Part shown: positions 1-7,613 of the stretch, one piece after another | How positions within the stretch are numbered: the stretch's first letter is position 1 | Layout of the letters: each line of letters opens with the position of its first letter | Assembly (NCBI RefSeq): GCF_013256625.1 | Contig: NZ_CP053908.1 | Span: 3,410,001 to 3,474,000, forward strand | DNA: 64,000 nt | Direction: 5' to 3' | DNA from: Hymenobacter sp. BRD128 | GTDB lineage: Bacteria; Bacteroidota; Bacteroidia; Cytophagales; Hymenobacteraceae | The notes under the pieces: generated by a model | Databases searched by the model: none | What the model was told of the DNA's origin: nothing | The model's input: only the letters and a program-made list of their open reading frames with translations | Position numbers and translations under genes: made by a program

Positions 1-237
1 GCTACCACTACCGACTTCGGCAACCGCGCCGGCATGGGCACCGAGCTCCAGGCCGTCGCCAATAAAGTGTCGATGAGCCCTGAACAGGTAGCCGAGGCCG
101 GCCTCAAAGCCCTTTTTGCCGGCAAGGCCGAGTTTATACCAGGCATACTTAATAAGGTATCGGCGCGCCTTACCAACGTGGTGCCCAAGCCCCTTGTAGA
201 AAAAATTGCGGCCGGCATCTACGAAAAGTACTTGTAA
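1..237 (+). CDS. SDR family oxidoreductase, C-terminal fragment
   Basis: The gene enters from the left edge; 78 residues are visible, in frame from base 1 to a TAA stop. The sequence (TDFGNRAGMG near the start, then MSPEQVAEAGLKALFAGK, ending PKPLVEKIAAGIYEKYL) resembles the last part of classical short-chain dehydrogenases: the substrate-loop region followed by the helix that many SDRs carry after 'PADVA/PEQVA'. The Rossmann fold and the Tyr-Lys active site lie outside the window, so substrate and cofactor cannot be judged. It ends well before the long non-coding stretch that follows. Confidence 0.7.
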   Translation, partial: ATTTDFGNRAGMGTELQAVANKVSMSPEQVAEAGLKALFAGKAEFIPGILNKVSARLTNVVPKPLVEKIAAGIYEKYL

Positions 238-422
238 ATCAGTCTATTTTCTGCTCGTATATTTTTGCCGTTTTTAGCGGGTATTAGGGCTGTAGGTAGC
301 CTTTATCGAGAAGTAATGGCCGTTTTTGCAAAATTCACGTAGCTACTAGGGCTGCAATCGTTTTCAGTAGCGCCGGTACAAATTGATAGGTTGGTGTTGA
401 CCAGCAGCAATATTTATTAAAA

Positions 423-451
423 TGACAAAATTTTGCACGAAAATTTTGTCA
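423..451. repeat. Perfect 12-bp inverted repeat, 5-base loop
   Basis: TGACAAAATTTT at 423-434 is matched exactly in reverse complement by 440-451, with gcacg between. There is no T-run after it, so it is not a classical terminator; it may be a protein-binding palindrome or a hairpin of a non-coding transcript. Confidence 0.6.
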
Positions 452-483
452 CTGATAATCAATAAGATAAATAGAAATAATAC

Positions 484-503
484 CGGTGAGTATCCACTCA
501 CCG
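484..503. repeat. Short perfect hairpin
   Basis: CGGTGAGT (484-491) and ACTCACCG (496-503) form an 8-bp stem with a 4-base loop. The word GGTGAG recurs just downstream, near 510. No function can be assigned. Confidence 0.4.
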
Positions 504-614
504 TCTTTTGGTGAGCTAACACTTACCGCTGATTACTTTTCTGTCGTAATATTGTTCCCACAAACAGCTAGCGAGTCCCACCCGGTTAGTTGTCCACTCT
601 TACGTTGCCCAGCT

Positions 615-723
615 GTCGTCCCACCCCAGTTGGTACCCACATTCTCTTCGCCAGTCGTCGTCCCACCCCGCCTGGTTCCGTCCCACACTCTGATTACCCG
701 GCCGTCGTCCCACCCCAGCCGGT
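615..723 (+). repeat. Three interspersed copies of a GTCGTCCCACCCC word
   Basis: A 20-base unit starting GTCGTCCCACCCC and ending in GGT occurs at 615-634, 657-676 and 704-723, spaced 42 and 47 bases apart; a decayed relative (TCCCAC) lies near 679. The spacing is irregular and the intervening sequences differ, so it is neither a true tandem array nor CRISPR. It sits directly before the terminator at 771. Confidence 0.6.
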
Positions 724-770
724 TATGACTATCTGCCCCGCCCCGGCCTGGCAGACCCTGAACGTTTTCC

Positions 771-811
771 AACCGGCCGATTTGGTAACTCCGAATCGGC
801 CGGTTTTTTTT
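771..811 (+). terminator. Rho-independent terminator with no obvious gene before it
   Basis: AACCGGCCGATT (771-782) pairs with AATCGGCCGGTT further on, giving a 12-bp stem extended by TGG/CCG-type pairs, followed by eight T residues. The nearest upstream gene on this strand ended 530 bases earlier, so the terminator may close a non-coding transcript. Confidence 0.75.
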
Positions 812-862
812 GGCTGCCAGCCACAAACCGCTCCGCAAGGGAATAAAACGAGGCTTTCGCTG

Positions 863-890
863 TTGATACAGCAATTATGCCCGAACTTTG
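863..890 (+). promoter_or_regulatory. Bacteroidota-type promoter for the TetR gene
   Basis: TTG at 863-865 is followed after 17 bases by GAACTTTG (883-890), one mismatch from the TAnnTTTG -7 element known from Bacteroidota. It places transcription start near 897, which rules out the upstream ATG at 888 and supports the ATG at 936 for the regulator. Confidence 0.45.
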
Positions 891-935
891 TACCTCATTC
901 TGGGCAACCCGCTGGCCCACCCACCCCACCGCGTT

Positions 936-1469
936 ATGATTACCCGCCGCCAACACATTGCCAATGTGGCGCTGCAACTATTTGGGGACAAAGGGTTTGA
1001 GAACACTTCCACCCAACAGATTGCCAAGGCAGCCGGTGTTTCGGAAGCCCTTATTTTCAAGCACTTCGGCTCAAAAGATCAGCTGCTCGACTTTATTATC
1101 AAGAGTGGCTACCAGCGCATTATCGAGCACAACCGGGGCGGGCTGCTCGAAACTGACCCGCTCACGTTTATCCATAGTGTGATTGACCTGCCTTACAAAC
1201 TGGTGTTGGAAGAGCCGCACTTCTGGAAGCTGCAATACCGGCTGGCCGACCGCGAAATGGCTAAGCAGCAGCACGAACGCTTTATGCGCCCGGTGCCGGC
1301 ACGGCTGCGGGTAGCCTTCGAGCAATTGGGCTACCCCGAGCCCGACAAAGAAACCCGCCTGCTACTGCTACTGATTGAAGCCTTGTGGAAAATCGAGGCC
1401 AACAAGACCGATGAGCACGTGCGCGAAATGCTCGACTTTATCAAGCGCAAGTACGAAGTGCAGCGCTAG
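936..1469 (+). CDS. TetR/AcrR family transcriptional regulator
   Basis: 177 residues, the usual size of the family. The N-terminal helix-turn-helix is clear: ITRRQHIANVALQLFGDKGF, then STQQIAKAAGVSEALIFKHF within the first 50 residues. The remainder is a helical ligand-binding domain with no recognisable ligand signature. I prefer the ATG at 936 over one 16 codons upstream because the likely promoter overlaps the latter. No partner gene is adjacent on the same strand; the HxlR/SDR pair downstream is convergent or separate. The target is unknown. Confidence 0.88.
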   Translation: MITRRQHIANVALQLFGDKGFENTSTQQIAKAAGVSEALIFKHFGSKDQLLDFIIKSGYQRIIEHNRGGLLETDPLTFIHSVIDLPYKLVLEEPHFWKLQYRLADREMAKQQHERFMRPVPARLRVAFEQLGYPEPDKETRLLLLLIEALWKIEANKTDEHVREMLDFIKRKYEVQR

Positions 1470-1538
1470 CCTAGCGGTGGGCAGGTTCGCATCGCGGCTG
1501 GGCTCTTGAGGCGGTGCCTCGGCATGCCGGCCCCTGTT

Positions 1539-1910
1539 TTACTTAGCCGGCGCGGCGCTGTGCCAGGCGCAGAGCTGGGCAAGAATGGGCAGCAGCTCTA
1601 ACCCATACATGGTAAGCGAATATTCGACGCGGGGGGGCAGCTCGGCAAAGGCTTCGCGGCGCACAATGCCGTCTTCTTCCAGCTCCTTGAGCTGTTCAGT
1701 CAGCACTTTGCGCGAAATAAGCGGCATACGTTGCGCCAGCTGCCCAAAGCGAACGCGGCGGTCGGCGAGCTGGGTGATGATGATGGGTTTCCATTTGCCG
1801 CCCAGCACGCCCATTGTGCGCGTCATCGAACAGGCGGAAGTACAGAAAGCAGTGTCGCGCATGTCAATTGGCAGTGAGGTTGCCCGCTTGTGGATAAACG
1901 CTTTACTCAT
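1539..1910 (-). CDS. HxlR family winged-helix transcriptional regulator
   Basis: 123 residues. Family hallmarks are an N-terminal cysteine in a CSMTRTMGVLGGKWKPIII segment, a winged helix with RFGQLAQRMPLISRKVLTEQ, and ELEEDGIVRREAFAELPPRV followed by EYSLTMYG. HxlR proteins often respond to electrophiles or quinones through that N-terminal cysteine. The gene is divergent from the SDR at 2018, and the 107-base gap contains two palindromes, so it probably controls both genes. Which stress it senses cannot be read from the sequence. Confidence 0.9.
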   Translation of the reverse strand: MSKAFIHKRATSLPIDMRDTAFCTSACSMTRTMGVLGGKWKPIIITQLADRRVRFGQLAQRMPLISRKVLTEQLKELEEDGIVRREAFAELPPRVEYSLTMYGLELLPILAQLCAWHSAAPAK

Positions 1911-1953
1911 TGGTTACGGCGAGGTAACCAGTTTGTGAGGCAAAATGATTGGT

Positions 1954-1999
1954 TTTAGTAACTAAATGAAACTTTCATTAGTTCCTTTTTGAAACTAAT
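1954..1999. promoter_or_regulatory. Candidate HxlR operators between divergent genes
   Basis: Two related palindromes lie in the HxlR-SDR gap: TTTAGTAACTAAA at 1954-1966 (perfect around the central A) and ATTAGTT (1977-1983) with AACTAAT (1993-1999). Their centres are 28 bases apart, close to three helical turns. They share the TTAGT/ACTAA core, as expected for dimer-binding sites of the neighbouring regulator. Confidence 0.5.
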
Positions 2000-2017
2000 C
2001 ACACACAATTTTCGCTC

Positions 2018-2776
2018 ATGGTAACTTCTCAAAAACTCGCCGGTAAAATTGCCCTCGTTACGGGCGGTACGGCCGGTATCGGCCTAGCCACGGCCCAGCG
2101 CTTCGTAGCCGAAGGCGCGTTTGTTTTCATCACCGGCCGGCGGTCGGCTGAACTCGACGCGGCCGTGCAAGCGCTTGGCAGCCAAGCGGTTGGCATTCAG
2201 GGTGACGTAAGCAGCCTGGCCGACCTCGACCGGGCCGTTGCCACTATCAAGGCGCAAAAAGGCCACCTCGATGTGCTGTTTGCCAACGCGGGCATTGCCG
2301 AGTTCCTGCCCATCGATGCGGTAACAGAAGACCACTACGACCGGCAGTTCGACATCAACGTGAAAGGCATCGTCTTTACGGTGCAGAAGGCGCTGCCGCT
2401 GCTGGCCGACGGCGCGGCCATCATCGTGATGTCGTCGGTGGTGGGCTCGAAGGGCTTCGGGGGCGACAGTATTTACAGCGCCACCAAGGCGGCCATCCGC
2501 TCGCTGGCCCGCACCTGGACCACCGACCTCAAAGCCCGCAAAATTCGGGTGAATGCCATCAGCCCCGGCCCCATCGAAACGCCCGGCCTCAATGGGCTAG
2601 CCGCCTCGCCCGAACAGGCCGAGCAGTTTAAGGCGCAGATGGTGAGCATTGTGCCGCTGAGCCGCATGGGCGAGGCCGACGAAATCGCCAAAGCAGTCGT
2701 CTTCCTGGCCTCGGACGACAGTAGCTACGTAACCGGCATCGAGCTGTTTGTAGACGGCGGCATGGCTCAGGTATAG
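2018..2776 (+). CDS. SDR family NAD(P)-dependent oxidoreductase
   Basis: 252 residues, a full classical short-chain dehydrogenase. The cofactor motif TGGTAGIG lies near residue 15, the NAG structural motif in LFANAGIAEF near 90, the catalytic Ser in MSSVVGSKG near 140 and the YSATK Tyr/Lys pair near 155; the C-terminus is GIELFVDGGMAQV. GRR after the second strand suggests NADP(H) preference, which is an inference. It is divergent from an HxlR regulator, an arrangement often seen for stress-induced reductases. The substrate is unknown. Confidence 0.92.
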   Translation: MVTSQKLAGKIALVTGGTAGIGLATAQRFVAEGAFVFITGRRSAELDAAVQALGSQAVGIQGDVSSLADLDRAVATIKAQKGHLDVLFANAGIAEFLPIDAVTEDHYDRQFDINVKGIVFTVQKALPLLADGAAIIVMSSVVGSKGFGGDSIYSATKAAIRSLARTWTTDLKARKIRVNAISPGPIETPGLNGLAASPEQAEQFKAQMVSIVPLSRMGEADEIAKAVVFLASDDSSYVTGIELFVDGGMAQV

Positions 2777-2820
2777 CAGGAGCGGCGCATTGGCTGGCAC
2801 CTTAACCGGTGTCCTTATGC

Positions 2821-2858
2821 ACGGCGGGAAGCCAGGCGGCTGCCGCGCTTCCCGCCGT
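2821..2858. repeat. Strong hairpin ending just before the MATE start codon
   Basis: ACGGCGGGAAG (2821-2831) pairs exactly with CTTCCCGCCGT (2848-2858). There is no T-run. It ends five bases before the ATG at 2864 and covers the alternative TTG at 2858, so it could terminate the SDR transcript or restrict translation of the exporter. Confidence 0.5.
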
Positions 2859-2863
2859 TGGGC

Positions 2864-4327
2864 ATGCACCCTACCCTCATCCTTGCCGTACTAGCGGGCA
2901 GTATGCCCGCACCCGTCGCCACTGCCCGTCCCAATCTCACCCAGGGCTCTATCCTGAGTGCCTTGCTCACGCTGGCGCTGCCCATCGTGTTTGGCAATCT
3001 GCTTCAGACCGGCTATCAACTCGTGGATGCCTACTGGGTGGGGCGCCTGGGGCCGAGCGCGGTGGCGGCCGTGGCCGTGTGCTTTCCCATCAACTTCCTG
3101 CTGGTGGCCCTGGGCTCGGGCTTCTCGGTGGCCGGCTCGGTGCTGGTGGCTCAGAACTACGGCGCCCGCAACCTAGCCCAGGTCAACCACATTGCGGCCC
3201 AGTCGCTGGTGCTGGAGACGGGCCTAGCGCTCGTACTCACCGTGGTGGCCTACGCGGCCTCGCCCTTCATCCTGCGCCTCTTTGGGGTGGGGCCCGACAT
3301 CTTCGGGCTGGCCAATTCCTTTCAGCGGGTGCTGATGCTGGGGCTGGTCTTCAACTTTGGCTTCCTTATGTTTCAGGCCCTGATGCGGGGCGTGGGCGAG
3401 GTGCGCATTCCCTTGTACATCAACATCGGCACGCTGGTGCTCAACTTCGGGCTCGACCCGCTCTTCATCTACGGCTGGGGGCCGGTGCCGGCCTTTGGCG
3501 TGGCCGGGGCGGCCGTGGCCACGCTCGGCACCCAGGTGCTGTCGGTGGCCATCGGCCTGGGGGTGCTGCTGCGGGGCCGGTCGGGCATCGTGCTCAGCTT
3601 CCGGGGCTTCCGGCCCGACTGGGCGCTCATGGGCCGCTCGGTGAAGCTGGGCTTGCCCTCGTCGGTCGACCTCTCGGCCCGCGCCCTGGGCTTGTCGATG
3701 CTCACGGGGCTGGCCGCCGCCTTTGGCACCACGGTGCTGGCCACCTACGGCATTGGCTCACGCATTCTGGCGCTGGGCATTATCCCGGCGCTAGGCATCT
3801 CGCTGGCCTGCTCGACGCTCGTGGCCCAGAATATCGGGGCCCGCAACCTGCCCCGCGCCCGCCAAACGGCCAACTACGCCATCGGCCTCAGCTTTACCGG
3901 CCTGCTGCTGCTGGGCATTGCCGGCTGGCTGGCCGCCGAGCCGCTGGTGCGCTTCTTTCTCAAGGGCGATGAGGCCGTGACGCGCGACGCCGTGGAGTTT
4001 GTGCGCATTGCCGTGGGTAGCCTCTGCTTCACGGGCGTGCAGCAGTGCATTTCGGGGGCGTTGCGCGGGGCTGGCAACACCCTGGGCGCTATGGTGCTCA
4101 CCATCATCGGGGTCTGGGGCCTGCAGTTTCCGGTGGCCTGGTACCTGTCGCGGCACACGGCCCTGGGCTTTCATGGCCTGTGGTGGTCGTTTGTGGTGGC
4201 CAACGTGCTCTCGGCTACCCTAGCCGGCGCGTGGTACCTGCGCGGTCAGTGGCTGCGCCAGGACCTGGCCCCCGCGCCGGCTGGCCCCGTCCGCCCTCCC
4301 GAAGCTGCCGCCTCCACACCGGCCTAG
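2864..4327 (+). CDS. MATE family efflux transporter
   Basis: About 487 residues with twelve hydrophobic segments in two similar halves, the multidrug and toxin extrusion fold: LALPIVFGNLLQTGYQLVD in TM1 and the matching KLGLPSSVDLSARALGL in TM7. These inner-membrane antiporters expel cationic or organic compounds using H+ or Na+. The C-terminus is a proline/alanine tail after the last membrane span. A TTG at 2858 lies in a hairpin, so I prefer the ATG at 2864; the ATG at 2903 (MPAPVATARP) is equally compatible with the family. It follows the SDR by under 90 bases and may be cotranscribed. The substrate is unknown. Confidence 0.9.
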   Translation: MHPTLILAVLAGSMPAPVATARPNLTQGSILSALLTLALPIVFGNLLQTGYQLVDAYWVGRLGPSAVAAVAVCFPINFLLVALGSGFSVAGSVLVAQNYGARNLAQVNHIAAQSLVLETGLALVLTVVAYAASPFILRLFGVGPDIFGLANSFQRVLMLGLVFNFGFLMFQALMRGVGEVRIPLYINIGTLVLNFGLDPLFIYGWGPVPAFGVAGAAVATLGTQVLSVAIGLGVLLRGRSGIVLSFRGFRPDWALMGRSVKLGLPSSVDLSARALGLSMLTGLAAAFGTTVLATYGIGSRILALGIIPALGISLACSTLVAQNIGARNLPRARQTANYAIGLSFTGLLLLGIAGWLAAEPLVRFFLKGDEAVTRDAVEFVRIAVGSLCFTGVQQCISGALRGAGNTLGAMVLTIIGVWGLQFPVAWYLSRHTALGFHGLWWSFVVANVLSATLAGAWYLRGQWLRQDLAPAPAGPVRPPEAAASTPA

Positions 4328-4468
4328 CCGCACCAGCGGGCACAGAGAGCACTCTCCTTCATAATGCCTGCTCCAAAAAATTCTCCCTGGCCACCCCCAC
4401 TACTGGCAAGCAGCGGGCTGCTGCCACTAGGTGGTGGAAGCCCGTTGTGCGGTACCAGACCGGAGATA

Positions 4469-5197
4469 TTAGCTGAGTTGGTCGGTTGCTCGGGTGGCAG
4501 CGGAAGCATCTTTAATTGCTGGCCGCACTATGAACCCCGCCAGCCAGTAGGCAAACCAGGCAAAAAAGGGTGCGGCCAGCACGTCGTAGCTATAGTGCAC
4601 GCGCTGCACCAGCACCAGCACCCCAATTGCCAACGCCACCAGGGCCAGCCCCCGCCGGAACCAGGGGCCGCGCACGGCCAGCGCCAGCAGCGCCACCGTG
4701 GCCGTGTGCCCCGAAAAGAATAAGTCCTTGGTAATGGCCTCGCTGGCGGTGGTGTGGAAAACGAGCGCCGTGAATGGGTCGGGCATGGGTAGCAGGCCGG
4801 GCGGCGGGTTGAGGGCCACCAGCCAGATGGTGCTTATGCGCAGCAGCAGTAAAATGAGGTAACCCCAGAGCCCGCGCAAAAAAAGTTGTGGCTGCCGCGT
4901 AAGCCAGCCCACCGCCGCCAGCACCCCGCCGTACATAAGCACAAAAACCGGCGTAGCTACGTCGTGGCGCGGCAGCAAGTGCAGCAGCGGGTCGGCCAGC
5001 ACAGCGCCCTCGCGGGCCTGCACCCACACAAAGAAGCCCGGCACCAGCGGCACCAGCACCCCAAACAGCAGCACCAGCAGCAAAGCCCAGCTGAGGCGAA
5101 AGGCCGGCCTAGCCAGTGCCGTGGCCCAGGCCCCCAGCGGGGTTGCTTCTTCCGCAGGGGTGGGCAGGGCAGTGGGGAGCGAAGGGAGGACGGGCAT
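4469..5197 (-). CDS. PAP2-like membrane phosphatase/phosphotransferase
   Basis: 242 residues with about six membrane spans. Near residue 160 is DLFFSGHTATVALLALA and near 200 RVHYSYDVLAA; the SGHT and H-YS-DV motifs match the catalytic His/Asp of the PAP2_C group, which includes sphingomyelin-synthase-like enzymes. Such proteins act on lipid phosphates at the membrane. Cytophagales make sphingolipids, so a role in sphingolipid or phospholipid head-group chemistry is possible but not shown. The gene is convergent with the MATE gene and divergent from the M20 gene. Confidence 0.75.
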   Translation of the reverse strand: MPVLPSLPTALPTPAEEATPLGAWATALARPAFRLSWALLLVLLFGVLVPLVPGFFVWVQAREGAVLADPLLHLLPRHDVATPVFVLMYGGVLAAVGWLTRQPQLFLRGLWGYLILLLLRISTIWLVALNPPPGLLPMPDPFTALVFHTTASEAITKDLFFSGHTATVALLALAVRGPWFRRGLALVALAIGVLVLVQRVHYSYDVLAAPFFAWFAYWLAGFIVRPAIKDASAATRATDQLS

Positions 5198-5344
5198 AGG
5201 GCAGGCGACTAAAAGCGAGGGCGGGGCTTAGCCAGCAAAAATAAGCCCAACCATCGGATACGTAGTAACCTAGCGATAACACGCCGACCAGCCACGAGCG
5301 TTCCCAGTGGCCGGGCCAGCCCTTGGTAATCTGCACCCGGGCAG

Positions 5345-5352
5345 TACCTTGC
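5345..5352 (+). promoter_or_regulatory. Likely -7 element (TACCTTGC) of the M20 gene
   Basis: TACCTTGC resembles the Bacteroidota -7 word TAnnTTTG and lies only five bases before the ATG at 5358, so the transcript would be nearly leaderless. The same variant occurs before other genes in this window. Confidence 0.35.
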
Positions 5353-5357
5353 GGGCT

Positions 5358-6683
5358 ATGACATACGCTACCCCTATTGCCCTGGCCGCCTTAACCCTTA
5401 GCTTGGCAGCCACGGCCGCGCCGCCTAAGATTGGGGGCGCCCCCAACGCCGCCCTCGATGCCCGCATTGCCACCCTGGCCGCCGCCGAGCAAGCTAAGGT
5501 GGTGGCCTGGCGGCGCGACCTGCACGAGCACCCCGAGCTGGGCAATGAAGAAACCCGCACCGCCCAGCTCATCGCCACCCAGCTCAAGAGCCTGGGCCTG
5601 GAAGTGCACACCGGCGTGGGCCGCACCGGCGTGGTAGGCATTCTGAAGGGCGGCAAGCCCGGCCGCGTGGTGGCCCTGCGCGCCGACATGGACGGCCTGC
5701 CCCTCACCGAAACCACCGGGCTAGCCTTCGCCAGCACCGTCAAGAGTACCTACCTGGGCCAGCCCGTGGGCGTAATGCACGCCTGCGGCCACGACACCCA
5801 CGTGGCCATGCTGCTGGGGGCCGCCGAGGTGCTGAGCCAGGTGCAGAAGGACCTGCCCGGTACCGTCAAGTTTATTTTTCAGCCCGCCGAGGAAGGCTCG
5901 CTGCCCGGCGTAGTGGGCGGCGCCAAGCTCATGGTGCAGGAAGGTGTGCTCGAAAACCCCAAGGTGGATGCCATCTTCGGGCTGCACATCTGGGCCTCGG
6001 CCCCGGTGGGCCAGCTCCAGTACCGGCCACAGGGTGAGATGGCCAGCTCGGACCGCTTCACGGTGAAGGTCATCGGCAAGGGCAGCCACGGGGCCAAGCC
6101 CTGGAGCAGCGTGGACCCGGTGGTGACGGCCGCCGAGATTATCACGGCCCTGCAAACCATCGTGAGCCGCCAGCTTGACCTGACGCAGGATGCCGCCGTG
6201 GTGACGGTGGGCACCGTGCAGGCCGGCGTGCGCTACAACATCATTCCGCCCGATGCCACCCTCAGCGGCACCATCCGGGCGTTCAGCCCCAAAACGCAGG
6301 AGCAAATCTGGGCGGCCATAAAGCGCACCGCCAACGGCATTGCCGCCGCCAACGGCGCCACGGCCGAGGTCGGCATCGAGCCCTACGTGCCGGTCACCTA
6401 CAACGACCCGGCCCTCACGGCCCGCATGCTGCCCACCATGCAGCGCACCGCCGGGGCTAGCAACGTAGTCGAGATTAAAGCCACTACCGGCGCCGAAGAT
6501 TTTGCCTTTTACCAGGAGAAAGTACCCGGCCTGTTCGTCTTCCTGGGCGGCATGACGCCCGGCACCGACCCCAGCACCGTGGCCGACCACCACACCGCCG
6601 GCTTCCGGGTTGACGAGAGCGCCTTTCCGCTGGGTGTGAAAACGCTCGCCACCCTGGCCGCCGACTACCTAACCGGGAAATAG
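5358..6683 (+). CDS. M20 family amidohydrolase/carboxypeptidase, exported
   Basis: 441 residues. An N-terminal signal peptide (IALAALTLSLAATAAP) sends it to the periplasm. The catalytic body follows the M20D/AMA-1 pattern: RRDLHEHPELGNEE, ADMDGLPL, the metal site HACGHDTHVAMLLG near residue 140, FQPAEEG near 175, and TGAEDFAFY near 380. Family members hydrolyse N-acyl amino acids (hippurate or IAA-conjugate type) or short peptides with two metal ions. I chose the ATG at 5358 over a GTG 17 codons upstream because the signal peptide starts there and a promoter word lies between. It stands alone; the next gene is convergent. Confidence 0.9.
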   Translation: MTYATPIALAALTLSLAATAAPPKIGGAPNAALDARIATLAAAEQAKVVAWRRDLHEHPELGNEETRTAQLIATQLKSLGLEVHTGVGRTGVVGILKGGKPGRVVALRADMDGLPLTETTGLAFASTVKSTYLGQPVGVMHACGHDTHVAMLLGAAEVLSQVQKDLPGTVKFIFQPAEEGSLPGVVGGAKLMVQEGVLENPKVDAIFGLHIWASAPVGQLQYRPQGEMASSDRFTVKVIGKGSHGAKPWSSVDPVVTAAEIITALQTIVSRQLDLTQDAAVVTVGTVQAGVRYNIIPPDATLSGTIRAFSPKTQEQIWAAIKRTANGIAAANGATAEVGIEPYVPVTYNDPALTARMLPTMQRTAGASNVVEIKATTGAEDFAFYQEKVPGLFVFLGGMTPGTDPSTVADHHTAGFRVDESAFPLGVKTLATLAADYLTGK

Positions 6684-6684
6684 A

Positions 6685-6741
6685 GGAGGAATTGGGAAGG
6701 AGGAATAATCACCAGAAATATTTCTCCTTCCCAATTTCTCC
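6685..6741. repeat. 23-bp imperfect palindrome between convergent genes
   Basis: The purine-rich arm at 6685-6707 (GGAGGAATTGGGAAGG...) is matched by the pyrimidine-rich arm at 6719-6741 with two mismatches, both of which become G-U pairs in one strand's RNA. It begins two bases after the M20 stop and ends five before the stop of the convergent barrel gene. It may act as a bidirectional terminator or be an inserted palindromic element. Confidence 0.65.
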
Positions 6742-6746
6742 TTGCA

Positions 6747-7484
6747 TTAATTGTTGTGCACGAGGGGCTTTTTCTGGCTCTTGCCAAGCGAGAACTCGAC
6801 CTTGAAGGTCAGCGTACCAAAGTCGTCGAGCTTGTCGGGGTTACCGCGCTGACTGATGTCGTCGAGCAGGTCGGTGCTGCTGAAGTAGTACAGCGCTTCT
6901 ACCGTGAAAGCCAGGCGCTTGCTGGCCCGCAGCGTGACGCCCCCGCCCACGGGCAGCACTGCCGCCAGGGCCGGGTAGGTGTTGCGACCTTCGGGGGGCA
7001 GCGGCACCCCATGCTGCGCGGCCGACGGATTGAATATCGTGGCCCCGACGCCGGCCTCGACAAAGACGAGCACCGGCATTTCCTTGTGCGTGGGACCGAT
7101 GTACAGGCTCTTATCGGCAAAGAGGTTGTATTGCAGGCGGCCCGTGAGCAGGCTGTTGTCGGCACTGAAGCTGTAGCCCCGGTCGGGGTAATCATCCACG
7201 GCCTTGAGGTGCAGGTAGCTCAGGTCGCTCACGAAGGTTAGGTGGGGGCTCAGCGTTTTGGTCAGGCCCACGTTGACGCCCACGCGCAGCGTGTTGTGGG
7301 AAAGCTTGCTCGTGAGGTCGCCATTATAATACGCCACGTTTACGCCCCCGCTGATGCGCAGCGGGTCGCGGTGGTAGGGCTGCCGGCTGGGCGTGAGAAA
7401 GCGGCGGGGCGCATGGTAGCCCGGAGGACCAGCCACGGCAGCCAGGCTGGTACCCAGCAGGGCAAGAAGCAGGGGAAAGCGCAT
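6747..7484 (-). CDS. Outer-membrane beta-barrel protein
   Basis: 245 residues. The signal peptide is LLLALLGTSLAAVAGPP. After it come alternating amphipathic strands (RISGGVNVAYYNGDL, HLTFVSDLSYLHL, KLDDFGTLTFKVEFSLGK), the pattern of small porin-like barrels of Bacteroidota such as DUF6089 or OmpA-like proteins. Function is unknown. The reading frame stays open far upstream, antisense to the glucanotransferase, but the signal peptide fixes the start at the ATG ending at 7484. The gene is divergent from the glucanotransferase at 7614. Confidence 0.8.
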   Translation of the reverse strand: MRFPLLLALLGTSLAAVAGPPGYHAPRRFLTPSRQPYHRDPLRISGGVNVAYYNGDLTSKLSHNTLRVGVNVGLTKTLSPHLTFVSDLSYLHLKAVDDYPDRGYSFSADNSLLTGRLQYNLFADKSLYIGPTHKEMPVLVFVEAGVGATIFNPSAAQHGVPLPPEGRNTYPALAAVLPVGGGVTLRASKRLAFTVEALYYFSSTDLLDDISQRGNPDKLDDFGTLTFKVEFSLGKSQKKPLVHNN

Positions 7485-7585
7485 CAGCAAAAAAGGTGAG
7501 GGCCGAAGGTGAAGCAGTAGGAACCCCCATACGGCAGAGGCGCGCCCGTCGTTGGGTCGATGGGCCGGGCCGGGCGGCGGGGCAG

Positions 7586-7593
7586 TATCTTGC
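7586..7593 (+). promoter_or_regulatory. Likely -7 element (TATCTTGC) of the glucanotransferase gene
   Basis: TATCTTGC lies 20 bases before the ATG at 7614. It supports that start over the in-frame ATG at 7560, which would precede the transcription start. No clear -33 TTG sits at the expected distance. Confidence 0.35.
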
Positions 7594-7613
7594 GGCCTTA
7601 TCTGGCTTGTTGC

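Larger units (their letters stand above)
238..862. other. Long non-coding stretch with hairpins, short repeats and a terminator
   Basis: No convincing gene lies between the SDR stop and the TetR promoter; the open frames here are short and proline-rich only because of repeated cytosine-rich words. In order it holds a 12-bp perfect inverted repeat (423-451), an 8-bp hairpin (484-503), three copies of a 20-base word (615-723) and a strong terminator (771-811). The left half is AT-rich, the right half C-rich. A structured small RNA ending at the terminator is one reading; a decayed repeat region is another. Confidence 0.5.

Noticed and set aside
615-723. CRISPR-like array
   Set aside because: Only three short copies with unequal spacing, no palindromic repeat of typical length and no cas genes.
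888-935. Upstream ATG for the TetR regulator
   Set aside because: It overlaps the likely -7 element, and its 16 extra residues do not match the family.
2809-3972. 387-codon open frame on the plus strand overlapping the MATE gene
   Set aside because: Its sequence is Ala/Gly/Arg/His-rich shadow coding; the MATE frame has twelve membrane spans and family motifs.
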